This document shows, one piece after another, positions 44,387 through 53,589 of a DNA stretch of 64,000 nt. The position numbers were made by a program, and so were the translations under genes. The notes beneath the pieces were generated by a model. It was given only the letters and a program-made list of their open reading frames with translations. It made no database searches and had not been told where the DNA came from. Origin of the DNA: Salegentibacter salinarum (GTDB taxonomy: Bacteria > Bacteroidota > Bacteroidia > Flavobacteriales > Flavobacteriaceae); contig NZ_FUZC01000002.1 in NCBI RefSeq assembly GCF_900168115.1, forward strand, positions 310,001 to 374,000. Reading direction: 5' to 3'. Every line of letters begins with the position of its first letter. The stretch's first letter is position 1.

Positions 44387-45271
44387 TTGAAAATAGCACA
44401 ACAACGGCATTATTTGTTATCCTTAAATACGAAACTGATGTTCGAGAAGGCAATGTCAATTTTTACGGATGAGGTAGAACGGATCATCAATTCGCAGGAG
44501 GATACTCTTAAAAAAGCGGAATTGGGAATCCGCCTCTCCAATCGTACCCTCTCTGAACTACAGCGAATGGTGGAAAAGGAAGATTTTGAGGATCCTGCGG
44601 AAGAGATCAATTTTTTTAGAAATATCAAACCCATACCGATGAGTTACCTGATTTATTTTACCGAAGTCAGGACTTGTGAGTTGAGCATTCCCAAGCTAGG
44701 TACACAACCAAAGATCTGGTTTTTGGAAAAGGAGGCTAAAAAAATCAATAAGTTTTTCTCTAAGAATAAAGACTTTGCAAATTATATGGAGCAATCGCGC
44801 AGATATATGGATCCGGAATTTTTTACGCGTAATAAACTGGATAATTTTCCTTTTGCGCCGACCATAAATTATTACCAGTACCCCGAATTCTCGACCTCGC
44901 ACGATATGCTTTGGGCTATGATCCAGGCAATGTATAAGTTTATACATTACGTAAGAGAGAAACTGCATACGCTGCAACCCGGAAATAAGGCACTTTTTCT
45001 GGAGCGTAAGCCAAAGTTGCTTAAATGGACCGGTTCCAAAACAGCACTGGTCGAACTGCTCTATGCGTTGCATGCAGACGGGGCTTTGAACCACGGCAAT
45101 TTGGAGATCAGTACTATTATTTCGGCTTTTGAAGATTTTTTCAATACGAAACTGGATCAGGGTTATAAGACGTATTACGAGATAAAGGCCCGAAAAGGAG
45201 ATAAGGCCAAGTATCTTAATCAGCTTATCCTAAGTCTTTTAAACAAGATGCGGAGGGATGATGAATTATAA
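44387..45271 (+). CDS. rteC: RteC-family regulator of element excision
   Basis: A 294-residue protein of the RteC family, which in CTnDOT activates the excision genes. Family sequence is seen in NIKPIPMSYLIYFTEVRTCELSIP, the central YMEQSRRYMDPEFFTRNK and the C-terminal KWTGSKTALVELLYALHADGALNHGNLEIS. There is no ATG at the beginning; TTG at 44387 gives the long form and ATG at 44438 a form 17 residues shorter. A box like TATATTTTG lies at 44347-44355. RteA/RteB sensor-regulator genes are not nearby. It is convergent with the peroxidase gene. Confidence 0.85.
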   Translation: MKIAQQRHYLLSLNTKLMFEKAMSIFTDEVERIINSQEDTLKKAELGIRLSNRTLSELQRMVEKEDFEDPAEEINFFRNIKPIPMSYLIYFTEVRTCELSIPKLGTQPKIWFLEKEAKKINKFFSKNKDFANYMEQSRRYMDPEFFTRNKLDNFPFAPTINYYQYPEFSTSHDMLWAMIQAMYKFIHYVREKLHTLQPGNKALFLERKPKLLKWTGSKTALVELLYALHADGALNHGNLEISTIISAFEDFFNTKLDQGYKTYYEIKARKGDKAKYLNQLILSLLNKMRRDDEL

Positions 45272-45276
45272 TATTA

Positions 45277-46413
45277 TTAGTTGGGTAGATTGGGCGGGTT
45301 TACCCTTCTATTCCTTGATTCTAATGTTTTGATAAAGGCTACAAGTGCAGCCTTTTCTTCATTAGTTAAGTTCAATTTTTCCAGTATCGGGGAAGTCGTT
45401 GGAAAAAGAGTATCATTTACCTCGTGAGGCTTTCTTTTAGGACGTGGCATCCCGGCATTGTACATATTGACGACCCCTTCTAAATGAGGAAACAGGCCGT
45501 TATGCATATACGGCTCAGTTCGAGAAACTTCCCGCAAGGTAGCTGTTCTGAATTTTCCGACATCTTCAGGCTTTCCTGTTACTTCGAACAAACCCAGGTC
45601 TTCGTATTTTCGTCCATAATAGGTTAGGCCTGTATTATGAAATTTATTATCACTAAAGTAGCCTGTATTATGACAATTTATGCACCGGGCTTTGGTTCTA
45701 AATAGATGTAGACCTAAGACCTCCCGGTCTGAATAAATATCAGCTTCGCCATCAATAAACCTGTCAAACTTAGTGCTTTCGCTAACAATAGTTCGTTCAT
45801 AGGTGGCAATAGCCTTTCGTATATTTTTTTCGCTAATTTGTTCGTTTCCAAATGCAGATTCAAATAATGCTTTATATCCCTTTATGGCGGAGATCCGTTC
45901 CGTAGCCAGGTTCACGTGGAAATTCATTTCAAGGGTATCATTAATCGGGAATCCCACCTGGTCTTCAAGTGATTCAGCTCTTCCGTCCCAAAATAAGCTA
46001 TCAACGTATCCCACATTGAGTAGGGTCATAGAGTTTCTTCGTCCTTGCTGCCTGTTATGGCCATAACTTACTCGACGTCCATCTCCCCAGCCAATTTCAG
46101 AATCGTGGCAACTGGCACAGGCTATTTGTCCTGAGGAAGATAACCTGGGGTCGAAGAAAAGCGTTTTTCCAAGTTCTTTTTTTTCCTTGTTGTAAGAGTT
46201 GTCCTTAGGAAAATTCGGAGGGGGGAGGTGACCAATGTCTTCGAAATTATTTTTTACTTCCTCATCGATGTCGGGTGCGGGCCACATGGATGGATCTCCA
46301 CTACTATAGCGTTTCCTTAATTCATCAATATCATATTCCTGGTAAACTTTAAATCCTGAGAAAGCCAGGATTATGAATAGACAGCAATGAAAGAGTTTAT
46401 AGTTGTTTTTCAT
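45277..46413 (-). CDS. Di-haem cytochrome c peroxidase (CCP/MauG family)
   Basis: A 378-residue exported protein with an N-terminal signal anchor (residues 7-22). Two c-type haem sites are present: CASCH (in GQIACASCHDSEIGWGD) and CINCH (in KARCINCHNTGYFSDN). The family reduces hydrogen peroxide in the periplasm or modifies proteins (MauG). TATLREVSRTEPYMHNGLFPHLEGVV is the typical C-terminal block. It is the last gene of a four-gene operon behind a TonB receptor, with only 3 bp between it and the preceding gene. Confidence 0.93.
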   Translation of the reverse strand: MKNNYKLFHCCLFIILAFSGFKVYQEYDIDELRKRYSSGDPSMWPAPDIDEEVKNNFEDIGHLPPPNFPKDNSYNKEKKELGKTLFFDPRLSSSGQIACASCHDSEIGWGDGRRVSYGHNRQQGRRNSMTLLNVGYVDSLFWDGRAESLEDQVGFPINDTLEMNFHVNLATERISAIKGYKALFESAFGNEQISEKNIRKAIATYERTIVSESTKFDRFIDGEADIYSDREVLGLHLFRTKARCINCHNTGYFSDNKFHNTGLTYYGRKYEDLGLFEVTGKPEDVGKFRTATLREVSRTEPYMHNGLFPHLEGVVNMYNAGMPRPKRKPHEVNDTLFPTTSPILEKLNLTNEEKAALVAFIKTLESRNRRVNPPNLPN

Positions 46414-46416
46414 GAT

Positions 46417-47997
46417 TTAGTAATTCAAAATAAGAGAAAGACTGGTATACAAACGCTGGTTATTGGCATGGTAATTATCGCTTTCCAGGGAGGATAAATA
46501 GCCAATTTTCAGGTTCAGGATACTTTGGAGGTTTTGTCTACTGATAAAATCCAAATAAGCACCTGCCTCCAGGTTTATTCGCGTGGAGGAAACCAACTGA
46601 AGATCCGGCATGATAACCTGGTTGTAATAATCACGAAGGCTAAAACCCATATAATCATATTCATCAATATTTTCCAAATACTGGCTGTTTCCGTTTTCCA
46701 GGTTCTCTTCAATATTAAAAATAATACTTGTTCTGAGCTGCGGCCTAAGCTTGATTTTTTTGGTTTCAAAGACTACTTTCTGCCCATAAAAGTGTATTTC
46801 ACCATTTTTAAAATCCGATCGGGTTACTGCCAGGGCATCCTGCTGTGAGCTTTCCCAGTACTGAAATTTTAACCCATATTCATTTTTTGTAGAGCCTTGA
46901 GCATCTTGTTGAATGTGGGAATAAGAGAGCATATGTTCATCCAAAGAATTGGAATAGGTTTTTCCTCCTTTAGCGGTCAAGAAATTTTCTCCCAGGTTCC
47001 TGTGATAAGTATATTCGGCTTTGATTAGCTTTCCTTTACCTTTATACTTCAACCCCATAATATCCAGTTGAAAAGCTTCCGGCTCAAAAGTGGCGAAATA
47101 ACTGTTTTCATTGTCAACCCTATCATCCACATCCTCTTTAAACGTGATATTTTCCCCTCTTTTTAAATTCGCCGTTACCAGTAATTGGTGACTGCTATTT
47201 TGGAAAGTGTAGCCCAGAGAAAAATTTTGCGCTTTGTTTTTCCTCTTAATATCCTCCTCAAATACATTCATAAGCGAGCCGTACCCGGCTATCCATTTTA
47301 TATAAATATCATAATTTACAGCCTCGTTCTGATTGTTATTGGAGAAATTAATATTGTTGATTATGGCTGCCTGTTCAAAAGCATAGCCCATATTGAACCT
47401 ATGATTTTTAGTTATATTGTAAGACAGGTTTGCTCCTAAGGTTAACTTGTTATAGGTTATTTTTGGTCTTGGATCGAGGTTTACCCGGTATTTATTAAAG
47501 AGGTTATAGTTTGTTTCCAGGGCTAAGTTCCAACCTTGGTTTACCGGTATTACAACTCCACCGTTCAATTCGTAATGTTGGTTGCTCCAGTTCCCGGGTT
47601 TTGAGACCCCAAAGTAATGCGGATCGGGCATCATGCCTTTTTTCGGCATCATATAGGATAAATTCCAGGCCAAATCCCGGTAATAGGTTTTTTTAACCAG
47701 GAGGTCACCAAAAAAAGTAATTCCCATACCAGTTCTATAAATACCTTGGGTTTTTAATCCAAAGTCTTGTACACCTTGTGGTTCCCCGCCTTGTTTAAGG
47801 GCACCTTCTTCAAAGTGATAATATAAAGTAGAAGCGGTATAGTCTTTTAGTGGTACGCATGCCATATTCACCGGGTTCTTGCTATAATTCTTTAGCACTT
47901 CAGTAAAGAATTGATTAGAAACAGGACTATTCAGACTGTCCTGTGCCGTGCCCCTGAATGATAAACATAGTAATACTAAAAGACCAAACCGTTTCAT
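46417..47997 (-). CDS. DUF6850-like outer-membrane beta-barrel protein
   Basis: A 526-residue protein with a signal peptide (residues 1-18, RGTAQ). The whole mature chain is made of amphipathic beta strands rich in Tyr and Asn (e.g. LTLGANLSYNITKNHRFNMGY, NFSLGYTFQNSSHQLLVTANL) and ends LYTSLSLILNY, as expected for a large outer-membrane barrel. I associate this type with DUF6850, which occurs with DUF4876 and TonB receptors. It lies between DUF4876 and the peroxidase (10 and 3 bp gaps). It has no TonB plug, so it may be an assisting channel or scaffold. Confidence 0.7.
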   Translation of the reverse strand: MKRFGLLVLLCLSFRGTAQDSLNSPVSNQFFTEVLKNYSKNPVNMACVPLKDYTASTLYYHFEEGALKQGGEPQGVQDFGLKTQGIYRTGMGITFFGDLLVKKTYYRDLAWNLSYMMPKKGMMPDPHYFGVSKPGNWSNQHYELNGGVVIPVNQGWNLALETNYNLFNKYRVNLDPRPKITYNKLTLGANLSYNITKNHRFNMGYAFEQAAIINNINFSNNNQNEAVNYDIYIKWIAGYGSLMNVFEEDIKRKNKAQNFSLGYTFQNSSHQLLVTANLKRGENITFKEDVDDRVDNENSYFATFEPEAFQLDIMGLKYKGKGKLIKAEYTYHRNLGENFLTAKGGKTYSNSLDEHMLSYSHIQQDAQGSTKNEYGLKFQYWESSQQDALAVTRSDFKNGEIHFYGQKVVFETKKIKLRPQLRTSIIFNIEENLENGNSQYLENIDEYDYMGFSLRDYYNQVIMPDLQLVSSTRINLEAGAYLDFISRQNLQSILNLKIGYLSSLESDNYHANNQRLYTSLSLILNY

Positions 47998-48006
47998 AAC
48001 AATAAT

Positions 48007-49344
48007 TTAATTGGTTTTTACCTGGGGACGATCCAGGAATTCAAAATCATTACTGGAATTATTGGTGTCCTGGTAGTAGATGCGACCATCAATTTCCCCC
48101 GCAACTTTACGGATAACAGATTGTGAGGAAAAGGCTCCGTTTGGAGTGGTGGTTTCGCCTGCATCAATTTGGCTGGTTAAACGTTTGGGCTTCTGTTTTG
48201 CCGGGTTGTTATACTGAAGTTCCACCCCATCCAGGATTACCTCGTTTGGGATTTGTAGATATAAACTGGTCTCTTCATCTATTTCATTTTGATCGGGAGC
48301 AGGATACTCACCCCAGGAGGAAATGTTTTCATCATCAGAATAGAAGATCGCAAGAGCTTCCCTACCGTGGGTGTCCAGAATAAAATCACGTCCACCAGAG
48401 CTTTTAAATATTACTTCAACATTGGTTACATTGGGATTATCTATATCATAATCTAAAAAATTACCGCCGGTACTCTCCATATACGGCCTGAAATAAGCTT
48501 CAAAACGTACCTGGCTTAAATCCACAGTTCTTTCCGGTTCTGCCACTTCATAAGTTTGGGTTTCTCCATCTTCATCTTCAATCACCAGGGGTTGTTTATG
48601 ATTAATGGCGGTGGCCGCTATAATAGCACTTTCCCCCGGAGCAAGTGGATACTCTTCGCCACTTCCAGGTACCTTCAATACTTCATCGGCGTAGATATAA
48701 TCGCTATTTGGATTTTCCTTATCCTGGCCAAGGGATTGACTCCAGTCATACTGCCCCGAAGCCTGATGATAAGACTCATTAGTAGAAGGTGTGCTTCCAT
48801 TACCATAGACCTGAGCTAAATAAAGGCCGTCCAAATATTGAATTTCATTGGAATTATTATGGATTTCTACAAACTGGTCCCGGAAGACAGCACCCAAACG
48901 AACATCAGAACCATTATAATAAATTTGCTTGATCAGCAGGTTTCCAATGGTACCGGTCACAATTTCAAGCGAGGTACTGCTGCCATTTTCAGAGATGGAT
49001 ATATTCTCGGCGGAACCATTAAAGCTGACCTCGGTTTCTACTTCCTGGCCTGAAAAATCAAAATATTCCTCGGCAGTCATGGTTTTACTGATATTTATTT
49101 GGTAAGAGCCCGGGACAACTTCTACTACGGCCCGACCCTCGGCATTGGTAGTAGCTTCATAGCTTCTGCCGTCTTCTATATTCTCAAGACTGATTACCGC
49201 ACCAGCAGCATTCTCGTTTTCATAGTTTTCGTCGTAGGCAACGTGGATTTCATGGGTGACCGGAGCGATAAAATCGCCGTCGTCATCTTTGCTACAGCCT
49301 ATTATAAGGGTGGCAATTAGCGCTAAAAAGGATAGTTTTCTCAT
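48007..49344 (-). CDS. DUF4876 surface lipoprotein
   Basis: A 445-residue lipoprotein (lipobox LIIGC, Cys17, then SKDDDGD). An N-terminal carboxypeptidase-regulatory-like (Ig/CNA-B) domain (GAVISLENIEDGRSYEATTNAEGRAVVEV, residues 45-85) precedes the DUF4876 domain (IKQIYYNGSDVRLGAVFRDQFVEIHNN to LYLAQVYGNG and onward, about 130-440). Its position next to a TonB receptor resembles surface lipoproteins that capture ligand, such as haemophores or SusD-like proteins. The ligand is unknown. Confidence 0.78.
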   Translation of the reverse strand: MRKLSFLALIATLIIGCSKDDDGDFIAPVTHEIHVAYDENYENENAAGAVISLENIEDGRSYEATTNAEGRAVVEVVPGSYQINISKTMTAEEYFDFSGQEVETEVSFNGSAENISISENGSSTSLEIVTGTIGNLLIKQIYYNGSDVRLGAVFRDQFVEIHNNSNEIQYLDGLYLAQVYGNGSTPSTNESYHQASGQYDWSQSLGQDKENPNSDYIYADEVLKVPGSGEEYPLAPGESAIIAATAINHKQPLVIEDEDGETQTYEVAEPERTVDLSQVRFEAYFRPYMESTGGNFLDYDIDNPNVTNVEVIFKSSGGRDFILDTHGREALAIFYSDDENISSWGEYPAPDQNEIDEETSLYLQIPNEVILDGVELQYNNPAKQKPKRLTSQIDAGETTTPNGAFSSQSVIRKVAGEIDGRIYYQDTNNSSNDFEFLDRPQVKTN

Positions 49345-49359
49345 AAATAGTAGTGTTTA

Positions 49360-52008
49360 TTAAAATTCATATTTAAGGTTCGCGCCAAAACTAATGGCTT
49401 CATTTTTCCGCCGGATAGCATCATTGACTTCTATCGTAGGCCTGTAATTCAAGAAATTATTAGCATATAAGGATATACTGATATTGTTCCGCATTTCTTT
49501 GGTCAGTCTGAAATGGAAATTATTATAGAATGGGGTTATACGATCTTCTGTACTATCGGGGTCAAGAAAGAGCGAAGCATATTCAGGATTGGTTCTTTCC
49601 GAAGACGGAATGCTATATTGATTAGCACTTGCATCAATATATCCAATGGGATAGATATCAGCAAAGCTTGCATAAACCGCAGACCTTATAAAGTGTTCTG
49701 CCGTGAAAGACATGAGCAGCCCAATGGCCGAAATATGATGGGTTATGGTTCCACGTAAGCGCCACATATCCTGTTTGTTGGATGTCCTGTTATAGATTCC
49801 ATAGAGATATTCTTCATTTAAGGGATCAGGATTTTTCCGGATTGTAGGAAGAATAGAGGCTGAATTGCTATAAGTATAGGTTCCATTGACATTAAAGCTC
49901 GTATTGATAGCTTCGATTTTTTTAAAGTTTATAAAAAATTCTATCCCCTTATCTATTACAGTTGATGCATTGGTAGGTAAGGAATAATTCAGGATCATTG
50001 TTGCAGGTCCTACTATTTCGTAGGTGGGGGGAGTTTCACTATTTGGAAAACTAAATTCAAGTTGAGGAAGGTATACCGATTGAATGATATTGTCGCTGGT
50101 AAATCCATCAAAACTCTCGTTATAAAATGCTGAAAAAGAAATTTGTGCAAAAGCCGCATTAAAATTACCACCAAGCTCATATTTCCAGCTTTTAGAAGGT
50201 TCCAATTCATTTTTTTCAATAGGAACTTTATGGGTGTAAATCAGGTTATACGAGTAATTAGAAGTCCTGTAGTCAGCCAGTACCCGGTCAAAATATTTAT
50301 CTCCGGGAAACGTTTGGGCTAGGGAAGGGGCTTTAGAGGCAAAACCAAATCCACCTCGTACACTTAATCTATTGGTTAATTCATAAGCTAAATTGACCCT
50401 GGGACTGTAACTGGAAAAACCATTTTGAGAATCATACCGGAACCCAAGATTGGCAAAGACTTTTCTATTGTTGGAAAAAGTATGGGTGATGTTATCCTGC
50501 AGGTGAGCACCAAAACGAAATTGTCCTAATACGGAACGCTTAAAGTTTACTTGTCTAATACCTTCTTCCAGACCGGAAGATCCTCCTGAAAATGACACCT
50601 GGGTATGGGCGTGCTCCGGATCATATTCCTTACCACGTCCCTTGTTATCACTATAAGAAAAGTCGAATCCAAACGTCAGACTATGAGAAGTGTTCCCAGC
50701 GTTGAAAGCTTTATCCCCTGAAATATTCGCTGATATATTTAATGGCTGGCCAAAGGTTTCCCTTTTCATGAGGTAGGCGACCGGGGTGTAAGTTCCTTTA
50801 GAAATTCCGGTCTCTAAATTTAAGGGAACGATACGCCCTCCATCATTTCTGAATTCCTGTCGGTAGGAATGCTGGTAGGCATAAGAAAACCCGGTGTTTA
50901 GGTTGATGTTATCAATAAGCGATACCGCAGGCTTCCAGTTTAACCGGTTGTTAAACCTTATCCCACGATCTTTACGAAAAGCGGAGTCTCTACCCCCATC
51001 ATCATTGTCTTTATCAAACTTTTCATCATCCAGGTTGTTATGGGCGGTAAGGCTGAAAGAATTTCTTAAAGTTTTATTTTTATTGGTTAAAGACCAAATT
51101 AACAAAGCTGTTACTCGGTTATAGGATTCCAGGCTGTTCCTGGGATCAGCGTTAGCATTTAGGTAATCAAGGGATACACTAAGGTTGCCCAGTTGCTTAC
51201 CAAGGCCGTAGCCTTTTTGCAAACTCAGGGAGGTATTTCCCTGCCTTATATTTGCATTGATATGGTAGGGGGAGATTCCTGCCTTTCTTTTTATATCAAT
51301 CACCCCGGATGTCAGATTTCCATATTTTGCATCAGGAATGCCACTAATTACTTCCACTTCCTCAATATTTGAGGCCGGTATGGTCCTGAGGTCTATTCCG
51401 GTATTCGTGTTGTCATAAGCGGTAAGATCAAAACCCGGACTATAACTCTGCATATTTTCATCATTGGAAAGCTGCATACCGTCCAGCATATAGGAGACTC
51501 CAAAAGCATTATTATCATTTGGATTTGCTGTCCTTAGTGATATACTGTTTGGGCGATTTAAGGAGGGAGGAGTTACTTCCTGACCTGGTAATTGTTTTAA
51601 AATATCTGCCAGGCTATAGGCCTGTACCTGGTTTATTGCATATTCTCCAAGTGTTACAGTTGACCCAATCTTACTTTTTTTTGGAACCGCCGTTACCATT
51701 ACTTTATCCAGACGCAAGTCATCATCTTTTAAATAAATCTGCAAGTTATCGCTGTTCTCAATATTTTTTGATTCAATAATAAAATCCTGTTTGCCCAATA
51801 ATTGGAATTCTAAGATGAAGTTTGAAGCTTTTAAATCCAGACTGAATGCTCCAATTTCATTGGAAACAGTCCACTCATTACCAGATTTATTAATAATTAG
51901 AACCTGTTCGAGGGGTTTTTTAGTATCGAAGTCCAAAACCCGTCCAGATACCTGACCCATAGCGGAAAATCCAGATAGAAAAGAAATAAAATAGATAAGA
52001 AGCTTCAT
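49360..52008 (-). CDS. TonB-dependent outer-membrane receptor
   Basis: An 882-residue receptor: signal peptide, CarboxypepD_reg-like domain (VSGRVLDFDTKKPLEQVLIINKSG, about 20-95), plug domain (YAINQVQAYSLADILKQLPG and IPASNIEEVEVISGIPDAKYGNLTSGVIDI, about 125-240) and a long beta-barrel ending in ISFGANLKYEF. It lacks the SusC signature and has no SusD neighbour, so metal- or haem-type ligands are as likely as nutrients. It is the first gene of the operon with DUF4876, DUF6850 and the peroxidase. A clear promoter precedes it. Confidence 0.93.
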   Translation of the reverse strand: MKLLIYFISFLSGFSAMGQVSGRVLDFDTKKPLEQVLIINKSGNEWTVSNEIGAFSLDLKASNFILEFQLLGKQDFIIESKNIENSDNLQIYLKDDDLRLDKVMVTAVPKKSKIGSTVTLGEYAINQVQAYSLADILKQLPGQEVTPPSLNRPNSISLRTANPNDNNAFGVSYMLDGMQLSNDENMQSYSPGFDLTAYDNTNTGIDLRTIPASNIEEVEVISGIPDAKYGNLTSGVIDIKRKAGISPYHINANIRQGNTSLSLQKGYGLGKQLGNLSVSLDYLNANADPRNSLESYNRVTALLIWSLTNKNKTLRNSFSLTAHNNLDDEKFDKDNDDGGRDSAFRKDRGIRFNNRLNWKPAVSLIDNINLNTGFSYAYQHSYRQEFRNDGGRIVPLNLETGISKGTYTPVAYLMKRETFGQPLNISANISGDKAFNAGNTSHSLTFGFDFSYSDNKGRGKEYDPEHAHTQVSFSGGSSGLEEGIRQVNFKRSVLGQFRFGAHLQDNITHTFSNNRKVFANLGFRYDSQNGFSSYSPRVNLAYELTNRLSVRGGFGFASKAPSLAQTFPGDKYFDRVLADYRTSNYSYNLIYTHKVPIEKNELEPSKSWKYELGGNFNAAFAQISFSAFYNESFDGFTSDNIIQSVYLPQLEFSFPNSETPPTYEIVGPATMILNYSLPTNASTVIDKGIEFFINFKKIEAINTSFNVNGTYTYSNSASILPTIRKNPDPLNEEYLYGIYNRTSNKQDMWRLRGTITHHISAIGLLMSFTAEHFIRSAVYASFADIYPIGYIDASANQYSIPSSERTNPEYASLFLDPDSTEDRITPFYNNFHFRLTKEMRNNISISLYANNFLNYRPTIEVNDAIRRKNEAISFGANLKYEF

Positions 52009-52025
52009 TTTACTGGCTTGGTGAG

Positions 52026-52058
52026 CAAATATAAATTCTTATTTATAATAAATCCAAA
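52026..52058 (-). promoter_or_regulatory. Promoter of the TonB receptor operon
   Basis: On the minus strand, TATATTTG (52033-52026) is a perfect -7 box and TTTG (52058-52055) a -33 element, 21 bp apart. The start would be near 52019, leaving a leader of about 10 bases before the ATG at 52008. Confidence 0.65.
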
Positions 52059-52227
52059 TAAATATAATTATTTATTTAAAATCATTCTAAATGGAAACAA
52101 TGGATGAGATCAAGGAGTTGTTAAAACAACATTCCAATAAAACTTTAAAGAGTAATTTCAATCCATTGGCCTGTTAAAATCTAATGAGAAAATTTATTTA
52201 TTGCTTTTTATGAAACCTTTTTAAAAT

Positions 52228-52791
52228 TTGCAGGTCTTCATAATAAACACCATCAACAACTTGGAAAAACTAACCGACGAAGAATTGATGAGCAAGGTTT
52301 CAGACGATAACCTGGATTGCATGCGGTTTCTTTATGAGCGATATTACCAGTGGATCTACAATTTTTTTATGCAGATGATCCGGGATAAAGATGCCAGTGA
52401 AGATTTGATGCAGACTACATTTTACAAGGCTATTAAATACCGGAAATCTTATAAAGGTGGAAAGTTTGACTCCTGGATTTTCAGGATCGCCCGGAACCTA
52501 AGTGCTGATTATTTTAGAGAGCAAAAACAAACTTATAGTAATGAAAGATTCGAGAATATTACGGAAGTCATAGCGGAAACCGAAGCTGGTGGCGATGTAC
52601 AAAAACTGAATTTGGTAATGCTAAAATTATCACCCGAAGAGCGTGAAATATTAGTGCTTAGCCGTTTTCAGGAAATGCGTTACCTGCAAATTGCAAAACT
52701 GTTGGGAAGTACTGAAAACGCGGTAAAGGTTAAAGCCCACCGCGCTTTAAAAAAATTAAAGAAATTATTTTTTGAATCTGTTGAGATATGA
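52228..52791 (+). CDS. ECF-type RNA polymerase sigma factor
   Basis: A 187-residue sigma-70 family protein with region 2 (MRFLYERYYQWIYNFFMQMIRDKDASEDLMQTTFYKAI... FDSWIFRIARNLSADYFRE) and region 4 (MLKLSPEEREILVLSRFQEMRYLQIAKLLGSTENAVKVKAHRALKKL). No ATG lies before region 2; TTG at 52228 or TTG at 52261 (giving MEKLTDEELMSKVS) are possible starts, the second fitting the family better. It overlaps the anti-sigma gene by 4 bp. It is divergent from the TonB operon, which it may regulate. Confidence 0.88.
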   Translation: MQVFIINTINNLEKLTDEELMSKVSDDNLDCMRFLYERYYQWIYNFFMQMIRDKDASEDLMQTTFYKAIKYRKSYKGGKFDSWIFRIARNLSADYFREQKQTYSNERFENITEVIAETEAGGDVQKLNLVMLKLSPEEREILVLSRFQEMRYLQIAKLLGSTENAVKVKAHRALKKLKKLFFESVEI

Positions 52792-53570
52792 AATGTAAAG
52801 AAATAGAAGTCAGGATATTTTATTATTTGGAAGGGCAACTTTCAAAGAAAGAATCCGGTGAATTTGAAAAGCATTTAGAACAATGTAACGGCTGTAGAAA
52901 GGAACTTAAAGAAAACAAAAAACTACTGGCGACAATGGATACGGTCGAACCGGAAAATCCAGGAACAGGACATAAGCAATCCTTTGAAAAAATGCTGGAG
53001 CGGGAAAAACAAGGTTTGGTAAAGAGTGATTCCTCGAAAGTACAACCACTTTTCTGGAAAACCGCCTTTCAAATCGCCGCGTCTATTTTGCTGGTGCTTT
53101 GTGGATATCTGTATGGAGAACATCGAGGTACACAAGATGCTCAACTGCAAATTGCTCAACTTACGCAGCAATCGCAGGAATTAAAAACGGATATGACTTT
53201 GGCTATGATGGATAACCGCTCTGCCAGCAAGCGAATTCAAGCCGTCAATTATTCTGAAGAAATACATATGCCTGAAAATAAAGTATTGGAAGCCATTATT
53301 GGGCGGTTGCACAATGATGATAACGTAAACGTAAGACTGGCGGCTGCCGCTTCGTTATCTCGGTTTCAGGAAAACCGACTGGTAAAAGATGCTTTTATAA
53401 AGGCCCTTGAGACAGAGGGAAATCCAGACGTACAGATAGCGGTCATTCAGTTTCTTGCTTATGTTAAGGAAGAGCGTTCTGTTACTCCTATGAAAAAACT
53501 TTTAAATAAACCTGATGTGCCGGACTATGTAAAGCTCCAGGTAAATGAAGGGCTTGCACAAATTTTATAA
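52788..53570 (+). CDS. Zinc-finger anti-sigma factor with HEAT repeats
   Basis: A 260-residue membrane protein. The N-terminal anti-sigma zinc finger (EIEVRIFYYLEGQLSKKE, then HLEQCNGCRKEL with the His-x3-Cys-x2-Cys ligands, residues about 5-45) binds the sigma factor in the cytoplasm. One membrane helix (AFQIAASILLVLCGYLYG, about 95-112) follows, then a coiled stretch and, from about residue 165, HEAT-like repeats (NVRLAAAASLSRFQENRLVKDAFIKAL and VQIAVIQFLAYVKEERSVTPMKKLL). The periplasmic HEAT domain is the likely sensor. The start overlaps the sigma stop (ATGA). Confidence 0.85.
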   Translation: MKCKEIEVRIFYYLEGQLSKKESGEFEKHLEQCNGCRKELKENKKLLATMDTVEPENPGTGHKQSFEKMLEREKQGLVKSDSSKVQPLFWKTAFQIAASILLVLCGYLYGEHRGTQDAQLQIAQLTQQSQELKTDMTLAMMDNRSASKRIQAVNYSEEIHMPENKVLEAIIGRLHNDDNVNVRLAAAASLSRFQENRLVKDAFIKALETEGNPDVQIAVIQFLAYVKEERSVTPMKKLLNKPDVPDYVKLQVNEGLAQIL

Positions 53571-53589
53571 TCAATCAAAATCAAAAACA

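Noticed and set aside
44387-45271. Full RteA-RteB-RteC regulatory cascade
   Set aside because: Only the RteC-type protein is present; the AraC gene at 40.4 kb is not an RteB-type response regulator.
53545-53589. Earlier start of the DUF4097-like gene overlapping the anti-sigma gene
   Set aside because: Only the ATG at 53590 puts a signal peptide at the N-terminus.
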